From positions 186,001-250,000 of the forward strand of contig JAQDDS010000001.1 of the NCBI GenBank assembly GCA_027665725.1: 64,000 bases of DNA. Direction: 5' to 3'. The translations under genes and the position numbers were made by a program. The notes beneath the pieces were generated by a model. The model saw only the letters and a list, made by a program, of their open reading frames with translations. It was not told where the DNA came from and ran no database searches. The stretch is from Streptococcaceae bacterium AF77-01CM03A (GTDB lineage Bacteria; Bacillota; Bacilli; Lactobacillales; Streptococcaceae). Shown here one piece after another: positions 44,819 through 54,141 of the stretch (position 1 is its first letter; each line of letters opens with the position of its first letter).

Positions 44819-46033
44819 ATGCAATATTCAGAAATTATGATTCGCTACGGGGAGCTTTCAACCAAGGGTAAAAACCGTATGCGTTTCATCAATAAACTAC
44901 GTAATAATATCTCAGACGTTTTGTCCATCTATCCTCAAGTCAAGGTAACTGCTGATCGCGATCGTGCCCATGCTTATCTTAATGGAGCCGATTATACAGC
45001 AGTAGCTGAGTCTCTCAAACAGGTTTTCGGGATTCAAAACTTTTCTCCAGTGTATAAGGTTGAAAAATCTGTCGAGGTTCTTAAATCTGCTGTCCAAGAG
45101 ATTATGAAAGATATCTACAAGGAAGGGATGACCTTTAAAATTTCAAGTAGACGTAGTGACCACAACTTTAAACTTGATAGTCGTGAACTGAATCAAACTC
45201 TTGGTGGAGCAGTATTTGATGCTATTCCAAATGTGCAAGCACAAATGAAAAATCCTGACATTAACCTTCAAGTGGAGATTCGTGAGGAAGCAGCTTACCT
45301 TTCTTATGAAACTATTCGTGGTGCGGGTGGTCTGCCAGTTGGAACTTCTGGTAAAGGCATGCTCATGTTATCAGGAGGGATTGACTCACCTGTTGCTGGT
45401 TATCTAGCTCTAAAACGTGGAGTGGATATCGAGGCTATTCACTTTGCGAGCCCTCCATACACAAGTCCAGGTGCTCTCAAGAAAGCGCAAGATTTGACCC
45501 GTAAATTGACCAAATTTGGCGGCAATATTCAGTTTATCGAAGTACCATTTACTGAAATTCAAGAAGAAATCAAAGCCAAAGCTCCAGAAGCCTACCTCAT
45601 GACTCTGACTCGTCGCTTTATGATGCGCATTACCGACCGTATCCGTGAAGTGAGAAAAGGTTTGGTTATTATCAATGGTGAAAGTCTTGGTCAGGTGGCA
45701 AGCCAAACCCTAGAAAGTATGCAGGCTATCAATGCCGTGACCAATACACCAATTATCCGTCCAGTCGTGACCATGGACAAGTTGGAAATCATTGACATTG
45801 CACAAGAAATTGATACCTTTGAAATTTCTATCCAACCTTTTGAAGACTGCTGTACGATTTTTGCGCCTGATCGTCCCAAAACAAATCCTAAAATTAAGAA
45901 TGCTGAACAGTATGAAACACGTATGGATGTTGAAGGATTGGTTGAGCGAGCAGTAGCAGGAATTATGATCACGGAAATCACACCGCAAGCAGAGAAGGAT
46001 GCGGTTGATGAACTAATTGACGACCTCCTCTAA
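44819..46033 (+). CDS. thiI: tRNA 4-thiouridine synthase ThiI
   Basis: Activates U8 of tRNA with ATP and inserts sulfur. A THUMP RNA-binding domain (about residues 60-165) is followed by the PP-loop ATP-pyrophosphatase motif [13 protein letters not shown] near residue 180, with [14 protein letters not shown] near residue 344. At 404 aa it lacks the C-terminal rhodanese domain of the E. coli enzyme, as is usual in Gram-positives, so the neighbouring desulfurase probably donates sulfur directly. Confidence 0.96.
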   Translation: MQYSEIMIRYGELSTKGKNRMRFINKLRNNISDVLSIYPQVKVTADRDRAHAYLNGADYTAVAESLKQVFGIQNFSPVYKVEKSVEVLKSAVQEIMKDIYKEGMTFKISSRRSDHNFKLDSRELNQTLGGAVFDAIPNVQAQMKNPDINLQVEIREEAAYLSYETIRGAGGLPVGTSGKGMLMLSGGIDSPVAGYLALKRGVDIEAIHFASPPYTSPGALKKAQDLTRKLTKFGGNIQFIEVPFTEIQEEIKAKAPEAYLMTLTRRFMMRITDRIREVRKGLVIINGESLGQVASQTLESMQAINAVTNTPIIRPVVTMDKLEIIDIAQEIDTFEISIQPFEDCCTIFAPDRPKTNPKIKNAEQYETRMDVEGLVERAVAGIMITEITPQAEKDAVDELIDDLL

Positions 46034-46065
46034 TCAGAAAAACCAGAGGAAAAGATAGAATAAGT

Positions 46066-46113
46066 AAAAAAAGTTAGTTTTTATCCTAAATTTGGACGAA
46101 AACCGACTTTTTT
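46066..46113 (+). terminator. Terminator after thiI
   Basis: Interrupted stem: A-rich left arm with GTTAGTTTT pairs with AAAACCGACTTTTTT (small internal loop). Followed closely by the extended -10 TGCTATAAT (46122-46130) of the next operon. Confidence 0.6.
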
Positions 46114-46166
46114 CTATTTTTGTGCTATAATAAGATAAAATTTTGAATATAGAGAGTTTTCTGACA

Positions 46167-46991
46167 ATGAATCAATCCTATTTTTATTTGAAAATGCGAG
46201 AGCATAAGCTGAAGGTTCCATACACAGGCAAGGAACGCCGTGTACGTGTTCTCCTCCCCAAAAACTATGAGAAAGACACAGATCGAACTTATCCAGTTGT
46301 CTATTTCCATGATGGTCAAAATGTTTTTTACAGTAAAGAATCTTATGTCGGTCATTCCTGGAAGATTATCCCGACTATCAAGCGTAATCCCGATATCAGC
46401 CGTATGATTGTAGTGGCCATTGACAATGATGGACTTGGACGGATGAATGAGTATGCAGCATGGAAATTCCAAGAGTCTAACATTCCTGGACAACAATTTG
46501 GTGGCAAAGGTGTCGAGTATGCTGAGTTTGTCATGGAAGTAGTTAAGCCTTTTATTGACGAAAACTATCGTACAAAGTCTGACCGCAAGCACACTGCCAT
46601 GATAGGATCTTCACTTGGTGGGAATATTACCCAGTTTATTGGTTTAGAATATCAAGACCAGATTGGATGTTTGGGAGTTTTCTCATCAGCCAACTGGCTT
46701 CACCAAGAGGCTTTTGATCGCTATATCGAGCGTAAAAAACTATTACCTGACCAGCGAGTCTTTATCTATGTTGGAACGGAAGAGGCAGATGATACAGATA
46801 AGACCCTCATGGCTGGGAATATCAAGCAGGCCTATATTGACTCTTCTCTTCGCTATTATCATGATTTGATAGCAGGAGGAGTTGAGTTGGAAAATCTCTC
46901 TCTCAAGGTTCAGGCTGGAGCCATTCACCATGAAGTGCCATGGTCAGAAAATCTTCCAGCTTGTCTACGTTTTTTTGCAGAAAATTGGTAA
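46167..46991 (+). CDS. Esterase-family alpha/beta hydrolase (1)
   Basis: 274-aa hydrolase of the esterase D / enterochelin-esterase-like (Fes) family. The nucleophile elbow GSSLGG has Ser149. VVYFHDGQNVFY near residue 48 is the oxyanion-hole strand, and an acid (EEADDTD region) and His (AIHHEVPWSE) fit the triad. No signal peptide. ATG at 46167 (MNQSYFYLKM) is chosen; an in-frame TTG lies eight codons upstream. First gene of a three-gene operon with a second esterase and an ATP-grasp enzyme. Substrate unknown. Confidence 0.82.
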   Translation: MNQSYFYLKMREHKLKVPYTGKERRVRVLLPKNYEKDTDRTYPVVYFHDGQNVFYSKESYVGHSWKIIPTIKRNPDISRMIVVAIDNDGLGRMNEYAAWKFQESNIPGQQFGGKGVEYAEFVMEVVKPFIDENYRTKSDRKHTAMIGSSLGGNITQFIGLEYQDQIGCLGVFSSANWLHQEAFDRYIERKKLLPDQRVFIYVGTEEADDTDKTLMAGNIKQAYIDSSLRYYHDLIAGGVELENLSLKVQAGAIHHEVPWSENLPACLRFFAENW

Positions 46992-47012
46992 ACAGTATAA
47001 AGGAGACAGGAT

Positions 47013-47753
47013 ATGAATATTGAACATCTTAGCCACTGGAGTGGTCATCTAAATCGTGAAATGTACGTCAATCGTTACGGACACGCAGGTATTCCAGTTG
47101 TTGTCTTTGCGTCCTCAGGTGGTAGCCACAATGAATACTATGATTTTGGCATGATTGATGCATGTGCATCTTTTATTGAGGAGGGCCGTGTTCAGTTCTT
47201 TACCCTTTCAAGTGTCGATAGCGAGAGCTGGCTTGCGACATGGAAAAACGGTCATGACCAAGCTGAAATGCACCGTGCCTATGAACGATATGTCATTGAA
47301 GAAGCCATTCCTTTTATCAAGCATAAGACGGGCTGGTTCGATGGCATGATGACGACAGGTTGCTCTATGGGAGCTTACCATGCTCTCAACTTCTTCTTGC
47401 AACATCCGGATGTCTTCACCAAAGTCATTGCTCTTAGTGGTGTCTACGATGCACGTTTCTTTGTCGGTGATTACTACAATGACGATGCCATCTATCAAAA
47501 TTCACCAGTAGACTATATCTGGAATCAAAATGATGGTTGGTTTATTGACCGTTATCGTCAAGCTGAGATTGTTATCTGTACAGGCCTAGGTGCTTGGGAA
47601 CATGATGGGCTACCTTCTTACTACAAGCTCAAAGAAGCCTTCGATCAAAAACAAATTCCTGCTTGGTTTGCAGAATGGGGACACGATGTTGCCCACGATT
47701 GGGAATGGTGGCGAAAACAAATGCCATATTTCCTCGGTCATATGAATCTATAA
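47013..47753 (+). CDS. Esterase-family alpha/beta hydrolase (2)
   Basis: 246-aa hydrolase of the same broad superfamily as the preceding gene but clearly divergent. The nucleophile elbow GCSMGAYHAL has Ser118, VVVFASSGGSHNEYYDFG near residue 28 matches the esterase-family oxyanion strand, and HDVAHDWEWW supplies the likely His. RBS AAGGAGACAGG. The 21-nt gap to the upstream esterase and 12-nt gap to the ATP-grasp gene indicate one transcript. Substrate unknown. Confidence 0.82.
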   Translation: MNIEHLSHWSGHLNREMYVNRYGHAGIPVVVFASSGGSHNEYYDFGMIDACASFIEEGRVQFFTLSSVDSESWLATWKNGHDQAEMHRAYERYVIEEAIPFIKHKTGWFDGMMTTGCSMGAYHALNFFLQHPDVFTKVIALSGVYDARFFVGDYYNDDAIYQNSPVDYIWNQNDGWFIDRYRQAEIVICTGLGAWEHDGLPSYYKLKEAFDQKQIPAWFAEWGHDVAHDWEWWRKQMPYFLGHMNL

Positions 47754-47765
47754 AAGGAGTTGCTT

Positions 47766-48932
47766 ATGAATTATCTTGTAATTTCACCCTATTACCCACA
47801 AAATTTCCAACAATTTAGTATTGAACTAGCCAATAAAGGAATTACAGTTCTAGGGATTGGGCAAGAACCCTACGAACAACTAGATGAACCATTGCGCAAT
47901 AGTTTGACTGAGTATTTCCGAGTTGATAATCTTGAAAACATCGATGAGGTTAAACGCGCAGTTGCCTTTCTTTTCTATAAGCATGGTCCAATTGATCGTA
48001 TCGAGTCTCACAATGAATACTGGCTAGAGTTGGACGCTGCTCTTCGTGAACAATTCAATGTTTTTGGTGCCAAACCAGAAGACCTCAAGAAGACCAAGTT
48101 CAAGTCTGAGATGAAAAAACTCTTCAAAAAAGCTGGGGTTCCAGTTGTGCCAGGTGCTGTCATTCAAACAGAAGCAGATGTTGACAAAGCTGTGAAAGAA
48201 ATTGGACTTCCAATGATTGCAAAACCTGATAATGGAGTAGGAGCAGCCGCAACCTTCAAACTTGAAACAGAAGATGATATCAATCACTTTAAGGCTGAAT
48301 GGGATCACACAACCGTTTATTTCTTCGAAAAATTTGTCACCTCTAGTGAGATCTGCACCTTCGATGGTTTGGTAGATAGAGATGGAAATATTGTCTTTTC
48401 TACGACCTTTGACTACGCACATACACCCCTTGATCTCATGATTTACAAGATGGATAATTCTTATTACGTTCTCAAAGATATGGATCCAAAATTGCGTAAA
48501 TATGGTGAGGTAATTGTCAAGGAATTTGGTATGAAGGAACGTTTCTTCCATATCGAGTTCTTCCGTGAGGGCAATGATTATATCGCTATTGAGTACAATA
48601 ATCGTCCAGCGGGTGGTTTCACTATTGATGTCTATAACTATGCCCATTCTTTAGATTTGTACAAGGGCTATGCAACTATTGTTGCGGGTGAACCCTTCCC
48701 AGAGTCTCCGTTTGAAACCCAGTATTGCTTGGCAACATCTCGTCGCGCTAATGCCAATTATGTTTATTCAGAAGAAGACTTACTCGCTAAATACGGTCAG
48801 CAGTTTAAGGTCAAGAAGGTCATGCCAGCAGCCTTTGCTGAATTGCAAGGAGACTATCTCTATATGCTTACGACACCAAGTCGTGAAGAAATGGAACAGA
48901 TGATTCAGGACTTTGGTCAGCGTCAAGAATAA
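47766..48932 (+). CDS. ATP-grasp domain ligase
   Basis: 388-aa enzyme of the carbamoyl-phosphate-synthetase-like ATP-grasp fold, expected to activate a carboxylate as acyl-phosphate and join it to an amine or other nucleophile. Visible parts are the N-terminal pre-ATP domain (NYLVISPYYPQNF), the lysine-containing strand MIAKPDNGVGAAATFKL near residue 153, the strand TVYFFEKFV, and the metal/ATP residues FFHIEFFREGNDYIAIEYNNR near residue 262. ATG at 47766 follows AAAGGAG at 5 nt; TTG at 47760 is too close. Substrates unknown. A terminator follows. Confidence 0.83.
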   Translation: MNYLVISPYYPQNFQQFSIELANKGITVLGIGQEPYEQLDEPLRNSLTEYFRVDNLENIDEVKRAVAFLFYKHGPIDRIESHNEYWLELDAALREQFNVFGAKPEDLKKTKFKSEMKKLFKKAGVPVVPGAVIQTEADVDKAVKEIGLPMIAKPDNGVGAAATFKLETEDDINHFKAEWDHTTVYFFEKFVTSSEICTFDGLVDRDGNIVFSTTFDYAHTPLDLMIYKMDNSYYVLKDMDPKLRKYGEVIVKEFGMKERFFHIEFFREGNDYIAIEYNNRPAGGFTIDVYNYAHSLDLYKGYATIVAGEPFPESPFETQYCLATSRRANANYVYSEEDLLAKYGQQFKVKKVMPAAFAELQGDYLYMLTTPSREEMEQMIQDFGQRQE

Positions 48933-48942
48933 TTAAAATTTG

Positions 48943-48975
48943 GACTTAACAAACGATGTTTGTTAGGTCTTTTTT
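48943..48975 (+). terminator. Terminator after the esterase/ATP-grasp operon
   Basis: 11-bp stem GACTTAACAAA / TTTGTTAGGTC (one G-U pair) and six Ts. Confidence 0.88.
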
Positions 48976-48987
48976 GTAGACTTGAAA

Positions 48988-49001
48988 TAAAAGCGTTTTC
49001 C
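48988..49001 (+). promoter_or_regulatory. cre-like site upstream of the aquaporin gene
   Basis: TAAAAGCGTTTTCC has two mismatches to the cre consensus around an intact AAGCGTTTTC core. It lies 24 bp upstream of the predicted -35, so its effect could be activation or repression. Confidence 0.45.
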
Positions 49002-49025
49002 CTTTGGATTCTTTTAGAAAATCTG

Positions 49026-49054
49026 TTGCTAAAAGGTTTAAAAATTGATAGAAT
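49026..49054 (+). promoter_or_regulatory. Promoter for the aquaporin gene
   Basis: -35 TTGCTA (49026-49031), 17-bp spacer, -10 TAGAAT (49049-49054), 36 bp before the start. Confidence 0.65.
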
Positions 49055-49090
49055 AGGGATTGTCTAAAAAATATTAAGGAGAATCTATCA

Positions 49091-49996
49091 ATGGATTTCA
49101 CATGGGCAGTCAAATATGCCACTGAATTTTTGGGAACAGCCATCTTGATTATCTTGGGAAATGGTGCAGTTGCCAACGTTGAACTTAAAGGTACGAAAGG
49201 TCACCAAAGTGGCTGGCTCGTTATCGCTGTTGGTTACGGTATGGGGGTTATGATCCCTGCTTTGATGTTTGGTAACGTTTCTGGTAACCACATCAACCCA
49301 GCTTTCACTCTTGGACTTGCAGTTAGCGGTCTCTTCCCTTGGGCACAAGTACCATTTTACATCATCGCACAAGTTTTGGGAGCAATCTTCGGACAAGCCT
49401 TGGTTGTTGCGACTCACCGTCCATACTACTTGAAGACGGAAAATCCAAATAACATCTTGGGATCTTTCTCAACGATTTCAAGTTTGGACCACGGTACAAA
49501 AGAATCACGTTATGCAGCAACTGTGAATGGATTTATCAATGAGTTTATTGGATCATTTGTTCTTTTCTTTGCAGCTCTTGGTTTGACAAAGAACTTCTTT
49601 GGTGCTGAATTGGTTGCTAAAGCACAAGCGTTGGTTAACGAACAAGTGGCACAAGCGACTGCTCAAGGTCAAACAATTCCTCAAGAACAAGTCACTGCAT
49701 ATCTTGAACAAGCAAAAACTCAAGTAGCTCCATTCTTGTCACCAGGTCTTGGTATCGCACACTTGGCACTTGGTTTCCTAGTAATGGCCTTGGTTACATC
49801 ACTTGGTGGACCTTCAGGACCAGGTTTGAACCCAGCTCGTGACTTTGGACCACGTCTTCTTCACGCAGTACTTCCTAAATCAATCCTTGGTAAGCACAAG
49901 GGTGATTCAAAATGGTGGTATGCTTGGGTACCAGTAGTTGCACCGATTGTTGCTGCTATTGCCGCTGTAGCACTTTTCAAATTACTTTACCTATAA
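49091..49996 (+). CDS. Aquaporin / glycerol facilitator (MIP family)
   Basis: 301-aa channel with six TM helices and both MIP signature loops, HINPAFT near residue 60 and LNPARDFG near residue 248. An unusually long hydrophilic Gln/Ala/Glu-rich insert of about 45 residues (about 172-218) sits between TM4 and TM5. The Asp after the second NPA (NPARD) is the mark of glycerol-permeable members, so glycerol or another small polyol is favoured over water alone. RBS TAAGGAGAA. Monocistronic between two terminators. Confidence 0.9.
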   Translation: MDFTWAVKYATEFLGTAILIILGNGAVANVELKGTKGHQSGWLVIAVGYGMGVMIPALMFGNVSGNHINPAFTLGLAVSGLFPWAQVPFYIIAQVLGAIFGQALVVATHRPYYLKTENPNNILGSFSTISSLDHGTKESRYAATVNGFINEFIGSFVLFFAALGLTKNFFGAELVAKAQALVNEQVAQATAQGQTIPQEQVTAYLEQAKTQVAPFLSPGLGIAHLALGFLVMALVTSLGGPSGPGLNPARDFGPRLLHAVLPKSILGKHKGDSKWWYAWVPVVAPIVAAIAAVALFKLLYL

Positions 49997-50001
49997 TATT
50001 T

Positions 50002-50026
50002 AAAAACTGGGTTTTCCCAGTTTTTT
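50002..50026 (+). terminator. Terminator after the aquaporin gene
   Basis: Stem AAAAACTGGG / CCCAGTTTTT, TTTT loop, T run. Confidence 0.9.
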
Positions 50027-50159
50027 CTTTTTAGTACAGTTGTGTCTTTTAGAATTAAAGGGTGAAATCGTCAGACTTTTTTCATTTTAAATCAAAAGAT
50101 GTAAATATGGCAAAAATATGGTAAAATAGAGTATTAAGTAAACGTTAAAAAGGAATATT

Positions 50160-50693
50160 ATGCGTAAAGAAATTGCACCTGAATTATACAATTACAATAA
50201 ATTCCCTGGTCCTGAATTTCATCTATCTGGAGATAAAGTTGAGGCTGAAGGTTTTTCCTTTAATTTGGTTGAAAATAGTAAGGACGCTTTTGATGCAACA
50301 GCTTTTACTCAACGCTTTTCGGAAGTTTTAAACAAGTATGATTATATTGTAGGAGACTGGAGTAATGAACAGTTGCGCTTGCGAGGATTCTACAAGAATG
50401 AGCGAGCTGAAGAATCTCTCGAGAAAATCAGTCGTTTACAAGATTACCTACTCGAGTATTGTAGCTATGGATGTGCCTACTTTGTCTTAGAAAATGAAAC
50501 TCCTAAACGAGCACCATTTGACCAAAAAATGCGCAAGAAAGAAGAAGAGAAAGACAACCGTAAAGGGAAGAAGTCTTCTCAAAATAAGAAAAGAAATCAT
50601 ACGGACAAGAGAAATAGACGACGTCGTAAAGAACAGAAACCCCAGAATGAAGAAAAGGGACAACGTCATTTCGTCATCCGTCAGAAAGATTAG
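50160..50693 (+). CDS. YutD-family protein
   Basis: 177-aa cytosolic protein. The N-terminal globular domain (about residues 1-120; YNYNKFPGPEF, YIVGDWSNEQLRLRGFY, YCSYGCAYFVLEN) matches the YutD/DUF1027 family. The C-terminal 55 residues are strongly basic (KKEEEKDNRKGKKSSQ and similar) and probably disordered, perhaps nucleic-acid binding. It precedes rlmN by 16 nt, a conserved pairing suggesting a ribosome-linked role; no biochemical function can be assigned. Confidence 0.85.
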   Translation: MRKEIAPELYNYNKFPGPEFHLSGDKVEAEGFSFNLVENSKDAFDATAFTQRFSEVLNKYDYIVGDWSNEQLRLRGFYKNERAEESLEKISRLQDYLLEYCSYGCAYFVLENETPKRAPFDQKMRKKEEEKDNRKGKKSSQNKKRNHTDKRNRRRRKEQKPQNEEKGQRHFVIRQKD

Positions 50694-50709
50694 AGAATAA
50701 GGAGAAAAG

Positions 50710-51795
50710 ATGAAACCGTCGATTTATAGTTTAACTCGTCAAGGAATGCAAGAATGGGTCTTGGAACAGGGCGAAAAGAAATTCCGTGCGGATCAAATCT
50801 GGGAGTGGCTCTACCGTAAACGTGTTCAGACATTTGAAGAAATGACCAACTTGTCTAAGGATTTGATTGCCAAACTCAACGAGCAGTTTGTAGTCAATCC
50901 TTTGAAACAACGCATCGTTCAAGAGTCAGCTGACGGGACAGTTAAATATCTCTTTGAATTGCCAGATGGGATGCTGATTGAGACAGTTCTGATGCGTCAG
51001 CACTATGGTTTGTCAGTCTGTGTAACAACTCAAGTAGGATGCAATATCGGTTGTACCTTCTGTGCATCAGGTTTGATCAAGAAGCAACGTGACCTCAATA
51101 ACGGAGAAATTGTTGCACAGATTATGTTGGTTCAGAAATATTTTGACGAGCGTGGGCAAGATGAACGTGTTAGCCATATCGTTGTTATGGGTATTGGAGA
51201 ACCATTTGATAACTACAATAATGTCTTGAACTTTATCCGTACCATCAACGATGATAAGGGAATGGCAATTGGTGCTCGCCATATCACTGTATCAACTTCA
51301 GGTTTGGCTCACAAGATTCGTGAATTTGCTAATGAAGGTGTGCAGGTCAACCTTGCTGTTTCTCTTCATGCGCCAAACAATGAACTTCGTTCAAGCATTA
51401 TGAAGATTAACCGTGCCTTTCCAATTGAAAAACTCTTTGCAGCTATTGAGTATTATATCGAGACAACCAACCGCCGTGTTACTTTTGAGTACATCATGCT
51501 CAATGAAGTCAATGATGGAGTCGAACAAGCGCTTGAGTTGGCTGAATTGCTTAAGAACATTAAGAAATTATCATACGTTAACTTGATTCCTTACAACCCA
51601 GTTAGTGAACATGACCAATACAGCCGTAGTCCTAAAGAGCGCGTGATGGCCTTCTATGATACGCTCAAGAAGAAAGGCATTAACTGTGTTGTTCGTCAGG
51701 AACATGGTACTGATATCGATGCAGCATGTGGACAATTGCGTTCAAATACCATGAAACGTGATCGCCAAAAAGCAGTAGCTGAAGTAAATCCATAA
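50710..51795 (+). CDS. rlmN: Dual-specificity RNA methyltransferase RlmN
   Basis: Radical-SAM enzyme that methylates C2 of A2503 in 23S rRNA and A37 in some tRNAs. The 4Fe-4S motif Cx3Cx2C is visible as [12 protein letters not shown] near residue 107. [12 protein letters not shown] and the C-terminal methyl-carrying Cys region (AACGQLRS) are also visible. 361 aa. RBS AAGGAG; it is followed after 1 nt by the vanZ-like gene. Confidence 0.96.
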   Translation: MKPSIYSLTRQGMQEWVLEQGEKKFRADQIWEWLYRKRVQTFEEMTNLSKDLIAKLNEQFVVNPLKQRIVQESADGTVKYLFELPDGMLIETVLMRQHYGLSVCVTTQVGCNIGCTFCASGLIKKQRDLNNGEIVAQIMLVQKYFDERGQDERVSHIVVMGIGEPFDNYNNVLNFIRTINDDKGMAIGARHITVSTSGLAHKIREFANEGVQVNLAVSLHAPNNELRSSIMKINRAFPIEKLFAAIEYYIETTNRRVTFEYIMLNEVNDGVEQALELAELLKNIKKLSYVNLIPYNPVSEHDQYSRSPKERVMAFYDTLKKKGINCVVRQEHGTDIDAACGQLRSNTMKRDRQKAVAEVNP

Positions 51796-51796
51796 G

Positions 51797-52270
51797 ATGA
51801 AACGAAAAAAAATACTTAGCTTGGGAGTCGTGCTATACAGTATCTGTATTATCTGTTTTTGTTTTACTCCTCAGCCAAAACTTCCGATAGGAGTGGAAAC
51901 TCCAGGTATTCAAACTATTGGACGCCTGGTTTTTCTTTTGACGCCTTTTAACTCCCTTTGGAAACTGGGAGAAGTAACAAGTATCACACAGCTATTTTGG
52001 ATCTTTTTGCAAAATGCTTTAAATGTCCTCTTGCTCTTCCCATTAATTTTCCAGCTTCTCTATCTTATACCTGCTCTAAGAAAAACGAAGAAAGTAATTT
52101 TGTTTAGCTTTTTATTGAGCTTGAGCATCGAGTGTACGCAACTAGTTTTAGACTTTTTCTTCGACTTTAACCGGGTATTTGAGATTGATGATTTATGGAC
52201 CAATACTTTAGGTGGCTACCTGGCTTGGGTCCTTTATAAACTACTACATAGAAACAAGATAAGGAATTAG
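51797..52270 (+). CDS. VanZ-family membrane protein
   Basis: 157-aa protein with four predicted TM helices. The VanZ-like family core is NALNVLLLFPLIFQ near residue 75 and SIECTQLVLDFFFDFNRVFEIDDLWTNTLGG near residue 110. VanZ relatives are linked to teicoplanin and lipopeptide tolerance, but most streptococcal copies are uncharacterised. Tightly packed between rlmN and the ABC-F gene (1-nt gaps), so translationally coupled. Confidence 0.82.
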   Translation: MKRKKILSLGVVLYSICIICFCFTPQPKLPIGVETPGIQTIGRLVFLLTPFNSLWKLGEVTSITQLFWIFLQNALNVLLLFPLIFQLLYLIPALRKTKKVILFSFLLSLSIECTQLVLDFFFDFNRVFEIDDLWTNTLGGYLAWVLYKLLHRNKIRN

Positions 52271-52271
52271 A

Positions 52272-53813
52272 ATGAGTATCTTAGAAGTTAAAAATTTGAG
52301 TCACGGTTTTGGAGACCGTGCGATTTTTGAAGACGTGTCTTTCCGTCTTTTAAAAGGTGAACATATCGGTCTGGTCGGTGCCAATGGTGAAGGGAAATCA
52401 ACCTTTATGAGCATCGTGACTGGTAAAATGCTACCTGATGAAGGGAAGGTGGAATGGTCTAAATACGTGACAGCTGGTTACCTGGACCAGCATGCTGTGC
52501 TCAAAGAAGGTCAAACTGTGCGTGATGTTTTGCGTACAGCCTTTGATGAATTATTCAAAGCAGAAGCACGTATCAATGAACTCTACATGGAAATGGCAGA
52601 AGAGGGAGCTGATATTGATGCATTGATGGAAGAAGTTGGAGAACTTCAAGACCGTTTGGAAAGTCGTGATTTCTATACCTTGGATGCCAAGATTGATGAA
52701 GTAGCGCGTGCCCTTGGTGTCATGGACTTTGGGATGGATACGGATGTAACAGCCTTGTCAGGTGGACAAAGAACCAAGGTACTTTTGGCAAAACTCCTCC
52801 TTGAAAAGCCAGATATCTTGCTTCTGGACGAGCCGACCAACTATCTCGATGCCGAACATATTGACTGGCTCAAGCGTTATCTTCAGAACTATGAGAATGC
52901 CTTTGTCCTTATTTCACACGATATTCCATTCCTCAATGATGTTATCAATATCGTATATCACGTTGAAAATCAACAGTTGACTCGCTACTCTGGAGATTAC
53001 TACCAGTTCCAAGAAGTCTATGCTATGAAGAAATCGCAGCTGGAGGCAGCCTATGAGCGTCAACAGAAAGAAATTGCTGATCTCAAGGATTTCGTAGCCC
53101 GTAATAAGGCGCGTGTTGCTACTCGTAACATGGCCATGTCTCGCCAGAAGAAATTGGATAAGATGGACATTATCGAACTTCAAAGTGAGAAACCAAAGCC
53201 GTCCTTTGATTTCAAAACAGCTCGTACACCTGGTCGCTTTATTTTCCAAGCCAAGGACTTGCAGATTGGATATGACCGTCCTCTTACTAAACCCTTAAAC
53301 CTCACCTTTGAGCGCAATCAAAAGGTTGCCATTATCGGTGCCAATGGTATCGGGAAAACAACCCTTTTGAAATCTCTTTTGGGAATTATTCCACCAATTG
53401 CTGGGGAGGTTGAACGTGGGGACTACCTAGAACTCGGCTACTTTGAACAGGAAGTGGAAGGTGGCAATCGCCAAACACCTCTAGAAGCGGTCTGGAATGC
53501 CTTTCCTGCACTTAACCAAGCTGAAGTTCGTGCAGCCCTTGCCCGTTGTGGTTTGACGACTAAACACATCGAAAGTCAAATTCAAGTTCTTTCAGGTGGA
53601 GAGCAAGCCAAGGTTCGTTTCTGTCTCTTGATGAACCGTGAGAACAATGTCCTTGTTCTAGACGAACCTACCAACCATTTGGATGTGGATGCCAAGGACG
53701 AACTCAAACGGGCGCTTAAAGAATACAAAGGAAGCATTCTAATGGTTTGCCACGAACCAGACTTCTATGAAGGCTGGATGGATCAAATCTGGGATTTCAA
53801 TGAGCTAACATAA
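52272..53813 (+). CDS. ABC-F family ATPase
   Basis: Soluble 513-aa protein with two ATP-binding cassettes and no membrane domain. Walker A motifs are GANGEGKST (near residue 36) and GANGIGKTT (near residue 357); the signatures are LSGGQRTKV and LSGGEQAKV; Walker B motifs are ILLLDEPTNYLD and VLVLDEPTNHLD. The inter-domain linker (about residues 245-305) is charged, as in ABC-F translation factors of the YbiT/EttA type that act on the ribosomal E site. No resistance-type extended linker is evident, so housekeeping is more likely than antibiotic protection. Confidence 0.9.
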   Translation: MSILEVKNLSHGFGDRAIFEDVSFRLLKGEHIGLVGANGEGKSTFMSIVTGKMLPDEGKVEWSKYVTAGYLDQHAVLKEGQTVRDVLRTAFDELFKAEARINELYMEMAEEGADIDALMEEVGELQDRLESRDFYTLDAKIDEVARALGVMDFGMDTDVTALSGGQRTKVLLAKLLLEKPDILLLDEPTNYLDAEHIDWLKRYLQNYENAFVLISHDIPFLNDVINIVYHVENQQLTRYSGDYYQFQEVYAMKKSQLEAAYERQQKEIADLKDFVARNKARVATRNMAMSRQKKLDKMDIIELQSEKPKPSFDFKTARTPGRFIFQAKDLQIGYDRPLTKPLNLTFERNQKVAIIGANGIGKTTLLKSLLGIIPPIAGEVERGDYLELGYFEQEVEGGNRQTPLEAVWNAFPALNQAEVRAALARCGLTTKHIESQIQVLSGGEQAKVRFCLLMNRENNVLVLDEPTNHLDVDAKDELKRALKEYKGSILMVCHEPDFYEGWMDQIWDFNELT

Positions 53814-53841
53814 AAAGAGAAGCCCGCAAAACTAGAATAGG

Positions 53842-53872
53842 AAAAAGCCAAGTCTGTGTGACTTGGCTTTTT
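53842..53872. terminator. Bidirectional terminator after the ABC-F gene
   Basis: 13-bp perfect stem AAAAAGCCAAGTC / GACTTGGCTTTTT with a TGTGT loop, between convergent genes. Confidence 0.92.
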
Positions 53873-53874
53873 GA

Positions 53875-54114
53875 CTAGTAATTCAAATAGGTTTCAATCT
53901 CAGATTTTTGGATTTCTTTACCGTAGTGACAAATCGGGCAAGAAACGAAATAAGTTTTTCCGTAAGGAAAGAGAGGAATCCAATAAAGAGTGAACTTGCG
54001 TCCATATTCCGTAATTTCCCAAGTATCAACATTGTTACAATGGCCACATTCGATAGTAGTCTGTGTATGTCCCAACACTTTTTGGTAACCTTTTGACCCC
54101 CAAAATAGAATCAT
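53875..54114 (-). CDS. Small zinc-ribbon protein
   Basis: 79-aa protein with two Cys pairs, ECGHCNN near residue 23 and SCPICHYG near residue 58, fitting one zinc ribbon, with an aromatic stretch FTLYWIPLFPYGKTYF between them. This is the zinc-ribbon family found beside slrA-type genes in streptococci; function unknown. Start supported by AAGGAGAT on the minus strand. It lies 27 nt downstream of slrA on the same strand. Confidence 0.78.
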   Translation of the reverse strand: MILFWGSKGYQKVLGHTQTTIECGHCNNVDTWEITEYGRKFTLYWIPLFPYGKTYFVSCPICHYGKEIQKSEIETYLNY

Positions 54115-54141
54115 TTTTACATCTCCTTATAATTAATGATG

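Noticed and set aside
48024..48647. 207-aa antisense ORF inside the ATP-grasp gene
   Set aside because: Opposite a clearly conserved domain, no family signal, no RBS.
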